Shown in pieces: positions 24,727-31,605 of a DNA stretch of 51,987 bases. The stretch comes from Terriglobia bacterium (GTDB lineage Bacteria; Acidobacteriota; Terriglobia; Bryobacterales; Bryobacteraceae), in assembly GCA_025363475.1 (NCBI GenBank), contig JANYDS010000055.1, positions 1 to 51,987 on the forward strand, given 5' to 3'. The position numbers and the translations under genes are program-made. Every line of letters begins with the position of its first letter. The stretch's first letter is position 1. The notes beneath the pieces were generated by a model that was given only the letters and a program-made list of their open reading frames with translations, ran no database searches and had not been told where the DNA came from.

Positions 24727-24862
24727 TTTCAACGCAATGGACGCCATAGTGGGCGTGGCAATTGCACTGGCGCTTGCGTTCGTAGTCGCGTGGCTTGTGT
24801 CGCCGAAGTTGCGGGTACGTCTGGAAGAGCCCAAATTCCGCTTCCAGGAACGTCTGAAATGA
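24704..24862 (+). CDS. 52-residue single-pass membrane protein in the oxidase cluster
   Basis: A micro-protein starting MHSMTGASFNAMDAIVG, with one transmembrane helix (VGVAIALALAFVVAWLV) and a charged C-terminal tail (SPKLRVRLEEPKFRFQERLK). AGGAGA (24691-24696) lies 7 nt before the ATG and decides the start. The gene overlaps the GNAT gene by 23 nt and its last 4 nt overlap the TsdA-like gene. Size, topology and location resemble the small CcoQ/CcoH-like accessory subunits of cbb3 oxidases, but there is no sequence motif to prove it. Confidence 0.72.
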   Translation: MHSMTGASFNAMDAIVGVAIALALAFVVAWLVSPKLRVRLEEPKFRFQERLK

Positions 24863-25806
24863 AAGGCTTCACCAGCATCATCCTCGCCTGCTGTGCCATC
24901 GGCGCGTTGACCGTCGGGGCAACGCTGCGAATGGCCGAAACCACTCCCGAAGCCAGCAATATCCCTGTGATCGCCACTGAAGAATATGGCAAACGCCTGT
25001 TGGCCCAAACGCCGGAACTGCTGGGTCCGGATGTCGCCGACCCGAAGATGCGATACACAGAGAGTCGCCTCTCCTGTGGTTCCTGCCACCTTGGCACTGG
25101 AGCCGAGCCAGGCACTCTGAGTCTGCCCGAAACCATCCACCACTATCCCCGGTTTTCTGCCCGGGTCGGACTGTCCACCACCATTGAGGACCGCGTCAAC
25201 GAATGCATGCAGCGCAGCATGAACGGGCGGCCTCTGCCGAAAAACAGCGCCGAGATGCTCGCCATGGCGGCCTATATCCGGTCACTCGGCTACCACGATG
25301 CCGCCGCCGGAGCCAACCACCGCAAGGCCAAAGAACCCCCCGCCTTCAAGACTCCGAACCGCGCGGCCGACCTGAAAGCGGGCAAAAAAATCATTGAAGA
25401 GAAGTGCGCGTCCTGCCATCAGGCTGACGGTTCCGGGCTCCTCGCCGCCGCCCTTCCCATTCATGGCTACGTTTTCCCTCCGCTTTGGGGGCCAGACAGT
25501 TTCAATACCGGGGCCGGAATGCATCGCGTTCTGACCTCCGCCCGGTTTATCAAAGCGCGCATGCCGCTAGGCAAACCGGACCTCACCAACGACGAAGCCT
25601 TTGACGCTGCTGGCTATATCAACTCCCAGCCACGCCCCGAAATGGCCCACCTTGACCTCGACTATCCGGATCGCAAAACGAAGCCAATCGATAACGGGTA
25701 CGGTCCGTTTGCGGATCCGTTCCCGCTGGAGCAGCATCGGTTCGGGCCGTTCGCCCCCATCGAAAGTTTTTACAAAATGAAGCCAATTTCTACATCAACG
25801 CGGTAA
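24859..25806 (+). CDS. TsdA-like dihaem cytochrome c (possible thiosulfate dehydrogenase)
   Basis: A 315-residue exported protein (signal about 6-22). Haem 1 motif is CGSCH (73-77), haem 2 motif is CASCH (183-187). Between them RVNECMQRSMNGRPLP matches the TsdA pattern in which a Cys (here Cys116) is the unusual axial ligand of haem 1. TsdA joins two thiosulfates into tetrathionate and gives the electrons to cytochromes. Being in the same operon as ccoN and ccoOP, it could feed this oxidase directly. Substrate is inferred from motif only. Confidence 0.8.
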   Translation: MKGFTSIILACCAIGALTVGATLRMAETTPEASNIPVIATEEYGKRLLAQTPELLGPDVADPKMRYTESRLSCGSCHLGTGAEPGTLSLPETIHHYPRFSARVGLSTTIEDRVNECMQRSMNGRPLPKNSAEMLAMAAYIRSLGYHDAAAGANHRKAKEPPAFKTPNRAADLKAGKKIIEEKCASCHQADGSGLLAAALPIHGYVFPPLWGPDSFNTGAGMHRVLTSARFIKARMPLGKPDLTNDEAFDAAGYINSQPRPEMAHLDLDYPDRKTKPIDNGYGPFADPFPLEQHRFGPFAPIESFYKMKPISTSTR

Positions 25807-25898
25807 ATTTGCCTCAATGTGTGGCTTATTGGCCACATCAAAAGGCCGCTTAGTCTTTCCGTATCAATTATTTACGCAACTTCTGCTCCCGATGCGCG

Positions 25899-25904
25899 TA
25901 AAAT
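25899..25904 (+). promoter_or_regulatory. TAAAAT box 7 nt before the lpxC start
   Basis: TAAAAT is followed by AAAACAG and ATG, the same spacing as at metF. No purine-rich ribosome-binding site is present, so a leaderless message is plausible. Confidence 0.4.
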
Positions 25905-25911
25905 AAAACAG

Positions 25912-26805
25912 ATGCGTTTCGAAACCACGATTCATCGTGCGGTAGAGGTCAGCGGGGTAGGTTTACATAGTGGCGTCCCGGTCAATATGCGGATCACGCC
26001 AGCTCCCGCCGGGACTGGAATCGTCTTCCGGCGCTCTGATCTGGATTTTTTCCCGATCGCGGCCAGTTGGAAACACGTTGCCCGCGTCAGCTACGCCACC
26101 AGCCTGATGCGCCAGGGCGTTCTGATCTCAACCACCGAGCACCTGCTCAGTACCCTCTACAGTTTCGCGGTGGATAACGCCTATATTGAAATCGACAATC
26201 TGGAAGTGCCGATTCTCGATGGCAGCGGCAAGCCGTTCGTCGATCTGCTGCGCGAAGCCGGGGTACGCACCCTGCGCCGCCCTCGCAAATACCTGCAAAT
26301 CCGCAGGCCGGTCAGCGTGGAAGACGGACTGAAACGAATTTCCATCATTCCCGACGACACCTTCCGCCTCACCTGCGACATCGATTTCCCACTCCCCATT
26401 GGCAAACAATCCCTCGAAATGGAAGTTACCCCCGAGCGTTATGCCACCGAACTCTCCCCGGCGCGGACTTTTGGGTTTGAACACGAGCTGGATCAACTGC
26501 GGGAAATGGGTTTGATTCGCGGCGCAACCCTCGATTCGGCGGTCTGTTTCACCCGCGACGGTGTCTTAAACCCCGGCGGTCTGCGGTTCCCCGATGAATG
26601 CTGCCGTCACAAGGCTCTCGATCTGATCGGTGATTTGGCTTTGATTGGTCGCCCGCTGCTGGGACACGTGATTGCCGAACGCGCCGGGCACGCCATGCAC
26701 GCCGCGCTGGTGGCGAAGATCATGTCAGACCCCTCGCTGTACGACATAGTGACGTTCGATCAGCTGGCGTCGCAGGTTGCAGAATCGCTGGTTTCGGTCG
26801 CCTGA
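25912..26805 (+). CDS. lpxC: UDP-3-O-acyl-N-acetylglucosamine deacetylase
   Basis: A 297-residue LpxC, the committed enzyme of lipid A synthesis. It begins MRFETTIHRAVEVSGVGLHSG. The zinc ligands are His77 in TTEHLLSTLY, His233 and Asp237 in CCRHKALDLIGDL, and the catalytic His260 is in ERAGHAMHA; DGSGKPF is also present. The presence of this gene shows that the cell makes lipopolysaccharide. The start at 25912 matches the family N-terminus, and the upstream in-frame extension has no conserved residues. Confidence 0.96.
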   Translation: MRFETTIHRAVEVSGVGLHSGVPVNMRITPAPAGTGIVFRRSDLDFFPIAASWKHVARVSYATSLMRQGVLISTTEHLLSTLYSFAVDNAYIEIDNLEVPILDGSGKPFVDLLREAGVRTLRRPRKYLQIRRPVSVEDGLKRISIIPDDTFRLTCDIDFPLPIGKQSLEMEVTPERYATELSPARTFGFEHELDQLREMGLIRGATLDSAVCFTRDGVLNPGGLRFPDECCRHKALDLIGDLALIGRPLLGHVIAERAGHAMHAALVAKIMSDPSLYDIVTFDQLASQVAESLVSVA

Positions 26806-26812
26806 GGTTTTT

Positions 26813-26968
26813 GTGGCAAAAAAAAAGCCGGGAACGTTCAGCGCGCAGAAGGAAGTCCGGGCCATTGCGCGTGAACGGGTGGGTATAGTCAAAGCCGCCC
26901 GGGTGATCGTCCCCAAAAGCGAACGAACACCCAAATACAAAGAAGATCTTCTAATCAAAGAAGATTAA
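26813..26968 (+). CDS. 51-residue strongly basic protein
   Basis: Starts at GTG 26813 with GAGG (26804-26807) 5 nt upstream; the ribosome-binding site overlaps the lpxC stop codon. The sequence begins VAKKKPGTFSAQKEVRAIA and is rich in Lys and Arg throughout (RERVGIVKAARVIVPKSER). It may bind nucleic acid, but I recognise no family. Its position directly behind lpxC implies co-transcription. It ends 3 nt before the opposing esterase gene. Confidence 0.6.
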   Translation: MAKKKPGTFSAQKEVRAIARERVGIVKAARVIVPKSERTPKYKEDLLIKED

Positions 26969-26971
26969 GAG

Positions 26972-28468
26972 CTACTCCGAAGCGACCGCTTTCCCCTTCA
27001 CCACTTTGGAAAAGAATTCCATCATGGGCGCGAACGAAGGCTGTGCCACGCTGACGTGAGTTCCGCCGGGGACCTCGACATAAGTAATCGGCGCACCCGC
27101 CTTTTTACCGGCTTCCACCATGGCGCGGGACATGCTGACGTTCACTGTCGGGTCAGTGTCTCCGTGGGTCACGTACTGCGGAATGTGCTTGATTTTTACC
27201 ATGCCATTCACGTCGCCACCGCCTGAAATCGGTCCCAGGGCCGCGAACATGTCCGGGTGATCGATGGCGGTGCTCCAGGTCCCATAGCCGCCCATGGAGT
27301 GGCCCATCAGATAAACCCGTGACAGGTCAACCTTATAGTCGCGTTCCACTTCGGCGATGACATCCAGCACATCTTTTTCCGCAGAACCGCGATACATTGA
27401 GGCGGGGCCGCGGCCTTTCGGAGCCACCACCAGGAAGCCATACTTGCCGGCATCTCTCGGCAATTCCTTGCCGTAGCTGTCGAACATGCCGTTTTCGTCG
27501 CCACCCATGCCGTGCAGTGCGACTACCAGCGGCGCACCTTTGGCTGCGTCGTAGTTATCCGGAACATAAAGCCGGTAAGGCTGAAGTGTCTGATCGACAG
27601 CCGACCGGTAGGCTTTATGGAAATCGCCATGTCTTCCGGTAAAGGGATCTTTCCCCGCAGTCAGGGCATCAGCAACCAGCTGTGCGTTGGCGAATTCCGA
27701 TTTGAAGTTGTAAGCTCTGGGGTTCGTTTCGCCTTTATCGGCCAAGTCATACAGGGCCAGCGTGTATTCGGCGCTGGCGAGCGCGGGGTTGCTGCTCTTG
27801 CCCACTTTTGCCAGCGTGTCTTTCAAGTGCTGAACATCTGCCGCGAGGGGCTCCACGTGAACCGTCAGGTTCCTGGCGAACGCGCCCGGAAGGGCGGGGG
27901 TTGGACCCTCTGCCACTGTGAGCCGAACTTCAATCGTGGCGTTTCCCGAGACCGATTGAGGGATGGTCACCTGCTGCACAAAAGGCTTCGTGGGATCAAG
28001 CGGAGCGCGGGCCGCCAGCACCACTGTGTCCTGGCCCACAGCCATAAGCGCGAGGGCCACATTTAGTTTCGCGGCAGACGCACGCGGCGTGGCATAGAGC
28101 GGTGCTACTGAAACCGTCACCTTGCCAGGTGCGATCATCGCGTGGTCCAGTTTGCCGCGCAGGGCGGATGCGAACTCAGCTTCAGGAGTCCAGGCCACGC
28201 CTCGCATTACCGCGATGCCCTGCGCCATGTCGTTGAGTGCTTCACCGTACTTGCCGCCAGCGTTAGCTTTGGTGGCCTCAGTGCCCAGACGCGCGGCTTC
28301 GGCGGCCTGTTCGGGCGTGAGCTTTAGAGACAAACGCTGTGTGTTGTAGCCAACGGACGTGCTCAGGACCATGGCCGCGTCCTGGGCAAAAAGCGAAGAA
28401 GCCGCAAACGTGCCCGCCAGGACTGCGGCGGAGACAACGCGAGGGGAAAGAAATGGGAAATGCAACAT
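26972..28468 (-). CDS. Exported esterase-like alpha/beta hydrolase
   Basis: A 498-residue protein with a signal peptide (VVSAAVLAGTFAASSLFAQ). The first 300 residues form a helical and beta-rich region with no domain I can name. The C-terminal 220 residues are an alpha/beta hydrolase of the PHB-depolymerase/feruloyl-esterase type: PLVVALHGMGGDENGMF, the nucleophile Ser in LMGHSMGGYGTW, Asp in THGDTDPTVNVS and His in PGGTHVSVA. It would cleave ester bonds outside the cytoplasm. The start at 28468 begins the signal peptide, and a TAAGAT box lies 7 nt upstream. Confidence 0.83.
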   Translation of the reverse strand: MLHFPFLSPRVVSAAVLAGTFAASSLFAQDAAMVLSTSVGYNTQRLSLKLTPEQAAEAARLGTEATKANAGGKYGEALNDMAQGIAVMRGVAWTPEAEFASALRGKLDHAMIAPGKVTVSVAPLYATPRASAAKLNVALALMAVGQDTVVLAARAPLDPTKPFVQQVTIPQSVSGNATIEVRLTVAEGPTPALPGAFARNLTVHVEPLAADVQHLKDTLAKVGKSSNPALASAEYTLALYDLADKGETNPRAYNFKSEFANAQLVADALTAGKDPFTGRHGDFHKAYRSAVDQTLQPYRLYVPDNYDAAKGAPLVVALHGMGGDENGMFDSYGKELPRDAGKYGFLVVAPKGRGPASMYRGSAEKDVLDVIAEVERDYKVDLSRVYLMGHSMGGYGTWSTAIDHPDMFAALGPISGGGDVNGMVKIKHIPQYVTHGDTDPTVNVSMSRAMVEAGKKAGAPITYVEVPGGTHVSVAQPSFAPMMEFFSKVVKGKAVASE

Positions 28469-28475
28469 GCGCCTG

Positions 28476-28534
28476 ATCTTATCAAAAAACGCCATTTTAA
28501 AAAACACCGCTAAAAGATTGAACCAGGCTACGCT
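28476..28534. promoter_or_regulatory. Divergent TANNNT boxes between esterase and glycosyltransferase genes
   Basis: On the minus strand TAAGAT (28476-28481) lies 7 nt before the esterase ATG. On the plus strand TACGCT (28529-28534) lies 6 nt before the TTG of the glycosyltransferase gene. Neither gene has a visible ribosome-binding site, so both may be leaderless. The 72-nt gap must contain both promoters. Confidence 0.35.
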
Positions 28535-28540
28535 GAACAT

Positions 28541-30199
28541 TTGGTAAAGCTCGCCTTCGCTTCCGGAACCGACGAACTCAACCGCGGCCTCATTGCCGAG
28601 ATGCGAAAGCTTTATCCCGAACTGCCTCTGTGGGTAGTCTCTGATTTCCCCCCCGAAGACAAAGACGACAAGTGGATTCCCTGGCACATCAACCGCACGT
28701 TCTACGAAAATTTATCCCGTTGCAAAGCCGCCCTGCGCGGTACCAGTGTGCGCCTGGCCGGGGTGATGCTGGTACCGGGTGTTCCTTTTCGCCGTATGCG
28801 TCTGGCGGCACTGCTGCTCTCCCCTGCACGGTTCATCGCGTTCAATGAAAATCTGAACCACTTCATGCTGCGCCCCGGCTCGCTGCCGGCGATTCTGAAG
28901 CACTGCATCTGGCGAACCCGCAACCTGCTGCGCGCCTCTTCCCGCATGAGTTCGGCGTCTAATCGCGACGAGATTGAGTTCCGGTCCGCCGTCCACGATG
29001 CCAGCGAGATTGCGGCCTACTCCGGACGGGCGGCCACAGGTAAACCGCGTATTTTGATCGCCAGTTGCTACGGCATCTTTCCGCTCTCGCACGGCGGCGC
29101 TGTCCGCATGTATAACCTGATGCGGCGGGCCGCGCACGACTTCGACCAAATCCTGGTGATGTTCGCCGACGATGTTACGGCTCCTCCGCCCGAAGTGCTC
29201 GCAATATGCGCTGAGGTGGTTGTTGTCCGGCGTCACGGCACCCACGCAGTGGCTTCGCACGGCCGCCCCGATGTAGTGGAAGAATTCAGATCACATGCTT
29301 TCCAGAACGCGCTCAAACAGATGGTCCACAAATGGCAGCCAGCCATCGCCCAACTGGAGTTCACTCAGATGGCGCAGTATGCCGACGCTTGCGCTCCTGC
29401 CCGAACCATTCTTGTCGAACACGACATCACGCTTGACCTGTACGCACAGATGCTGCGCTTTGCTCCACCGGGTGAAGACTGGGAAATTGAGCGACAGCTC
29501 AAACTCTGGAATCGCTTTGAACGAGCAGCGTGGAATAAAGTCAGCCGCGTCATTACGATGTCGAAAAAAGATCGCCTGATCGCAGGGGGCAACGCCATTA
29601 CGCTCCCCAATGGTGTCGATCTGGTGCGCTTTCAGCCTTCTGCCCGCGAGCCCGAACCCCGCCGCATCCTGTTCATCGGTTCATTCGCCCATCTGCCCAA
29701 TCTGATCGCCCTTGAATTTTTTCTAACCCAGGTCTGGCCCCGGCTCACGGGAGTGACGCTCCATATCATCGCCGGCAATCGCCCCGAATATTTTCTTGAT
29801 TTCTACCGTGAGCGGATACGCGTTAATTTGAATCAGCCGGGTCTGGAACTCGAAGCGTTCGTTGCGGATGTGCGCCCGGCTTATGAGAGAGCGGCCGTGG
29901 TCATCGCACCGCTTCTGGCCTCGGCCGGTACCAACATCAAGATCCTTGAAGCCATGGCCATGGGCAAAGTGGTGGTGAGTACACCTGCGGGCATCAACGG
30001 TCTGGATCTGACACCAGGCACCGATATGGTGCTGGCCTCCAGCGCCGCTGAAATGGCTGCGTCCATTGACGAATTGTTCAACAGTCCTGCTCTTCGCGCA
30101 GGAATCGAAGCCTCTGCCCGGCGCACGGTGGAACGGGACTTCAGCTGGGATGCCGTTGCTCAAAAGCAGCTGGTGCTTTACTGTGAGATGGGCGGCTGA
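28541..30199 (+). CDS. Glycosyltransferase, GT4-like, with N-terminal extension
   Basis: A 552-residue cytoplasmic protein. Residues 1-165 form an extension (ASGTDELNRGLIAEMRKLYPELPLWVVSDFPPEDKDDKWIPWH). The GT-B fold starts at PRILIASCYGIFPLSHGGAVRMYNL, with a Gly-rich donor/acceptor loop, and the second Rossmann half holds RRILFIGSFAHLPN and the E-rich donor motif SAGTNIKILEAMAMGKVVVST, where the GT4 Glu pair is expected. It would transfer a sugar to a surface polysaccharide. The next gene starts 5 nt later, a likely co-expressed sulfotransferase. Confidence 0.83.
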   Translation: MVKLAFASGTDELNRGLIAEMRKLYPELPLWVVSDFPPEDKDDKWIPWHINRTFYENLSRCKAALRGTSVRLAGVMLVPGVPFRRMRLAALLLSPARFIAFNENLNHFMLRPGSLPAILKHCIWRTRNLLRASSRMSSASNRDEIEFRSAVHDASEIAAYSGRAATGKPRILIASCYGIFPLSHGGAVRMYNLMRRAAHDFDQILVMFADDVTAPPPEVLAICAEVVVVRRHGTHAVASHGRPDVVEEFRSHAFQNALKQMVHKWQPAIAQLEFTQMAQYADACAPARTILVEHDITLDLYAQMLRFAPPGEDWEIERQLKLWNRFERAAWNKVSRVITMSKKDRLIAGGNAITLPNGVDLVRFQPSAREPEPRRILFIGSFAHLPNLIALEFFLTQVWPRLTGVTLHIIAGNRPEYFLDFYRERIRVNLNQPGLELEAFVADVRPAYERAAVVIAPLLASAGTNIKILEAMAMGKVVVSTPAGINGLDLTPGTDMVLASSAAEMAASIDELFNSPALRAGIEASARRTVERDFSWDAVAQKQLVLYCEMGG

Positions 30200-30204
30200 C
30201 CGGC

Positions 30205-31470
30205 GTGCGTTTTGTCATACTGCACTATCACATTTTCAAGAACGCCGGGTCCACGCTGGAGGACATCCTCGATCACAGTTTCGGCCACCGTTTCGCTCGT
30301 CTCGATTCTGGGGACCGCGACCATACGTTTGGCAACGATGCCCTCGCAGACTTTGTAAAGACCAACCCGCAACTTGCCGCTGTTTCCAGCCATCAGATCC
30401 GCCACCCGCTGCCCGAAGTACCCGGTATTCTTTTCTTCGACATCTGTTTCCTGCGGGACCCGGTGGATCGTGTCCGTTCGATGTACGAATATTTCCGCCA
30501 GCGACCCGCGCCGGGTGACCCGGTTAGCGATCTCGCCCGCGCACTTTCGCCGGGCGCGTTCGTGGGAAAACTGATCGAAGAGCACCCGCTCCAGGTCCGT
30601 GACGTTCAGGTAAATTTGCTCGCGAGGGGCGGCGACAGCGACGAACCCAATGCCAGAGATCTCGAAGTTGCGACAGAGAGAATGCTGGAGGCGTCGTTCC
30701 CGGGTGTAGTGGATATCTTCGAACAAAGCGTGGCGGCGGGCGAATATTTTCTGCGCCAGGTCTTCCCTGAGTTGGATCGTGCCGTGCCAGCGGCAAACGT
30801 TTCTGATGGGCTCAAACCGGCGCTGGAAAGAGATTCAGCAGCAAACCGCGTGAACCTGCACGAAGCTTGTGAACCCGCAGTTTACGGCGAACTCCTCCGC
30901 TTGAATGCGCTCGATTTCGAGTTGCTTCGCCGTGTGCGTGCCGATATAGCGCGCAGAAACGAATTAATTTCTGGTCAGCCCCCGAGGCGGTATCCGCGCC
31001 TGTCCGCCGAAACAGAATCAGTGCGGTGCCGAAAATTGTTCGATGAGGCCTTTTACCTGGCGGCCAATCCGGATGTTGCCGCTGCCCGGGTTGATCCTCT
31101 GAAACACTATATGCGCTACGGTTTTACCGAAGGGCGCAAGCCGCATCCTTGCTTCCAGCCCGATTTCTACCTCGCGCAACTCTCCGAAAAGCTGAGAGGC
31201 GGGATCAATCCGCTGCTCCATTACCTGCAAACGGGCGCGGCCAATCCGCATCGTCTATTCGATCAGGACGCCTGGGTAGCGGGGCACCCTGAGGTTGAAA
31301 CCGAGGGTCTGAATCCGCTGGTACACCACCTCGCGACAACCCGGCGCGGGCCTGGCGGCGTCATGATTGATGACCTTGCCGCCGGCGAAACTGCGCCACC
31401 GGATGAACAGCGCCGGTTTTTCGGGGCCGTAAACCCCCGGCAGTGGCAAATTCAGCTTCAGCGACCTTAA
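30205..31470 (+). CDS. Sulfotransferase with C-terminal glycan-gene repeats
   Basis: A 421-residue protein starting at GTG. The N-terminal 250 residues are a family 2-type sulfotransferase: PAPS 5'-phosphosulfate loop HIFKNAGSTLEDIL with Lys, and the 3'-phosphate motif FLRDPVDRVRSMYEY. It would sulfate a carbohydrate. From about residue 275 come three copies of a repeat of about 35-40 residues (FDEAFYLAANPDVAAARVDP, FQPDFYLAQL, FDQDAWVAGHPEV, each with NPL-HYL-type endings); this repeat is seen in glycosyltransferase and methyltransferase proteins of surface polysaccharide clusters. The combination with a glycosyltransferase upstream points to a sulfated glycan. Confidence 0.83.
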   Translation: MRFVILHYHIFKNAGSTLEDILDHSFGHRFARLDSGDRDHTFGNDALADFVKTNPQLAAVSSHQIRHPLPEVPGILFFDICFLRDPVDRVRSMYEYFRQRPAPGDPVSDLARALSPGAFVGKLIEEHPLQVRDVQVNLLARGGDSDEPNARDLEVATERMLEASFPGVVDIFEQSVAAGEYFLRQVFPELDRAVPAANVSDGLKPALERDSAANRVNLHEACEPAVYGELLRLNALDFELLRRVRADIARRNELISGQPPRRYPRLSAETESVRCRKLFDEAFYLAANPDVAAARVDPLKHYMRYGFTEGRKPHPCFQPDFYLAQLSEKLRGGINPLLHYLQTGAANPHRLFDQDAWVAGHPEVETEGLNPLVHHLATTRRGPGGVMIDDLAAGETAPPDEQRRFFGAVNPRQWQIQLQRP

Positions 31471-31605
31471 ATTATGCTTAATGCCCGAAACAAACTGGCG
31501 GACAGAGCAACTCTTGTAGTAACGTCGTGTTCAGATAGCAAGAGCGGTAGAATTTTAATAAGACGGGATGCATAGCATGCCGCCAGGTAACGAGGGATTT
31601 GTTCT

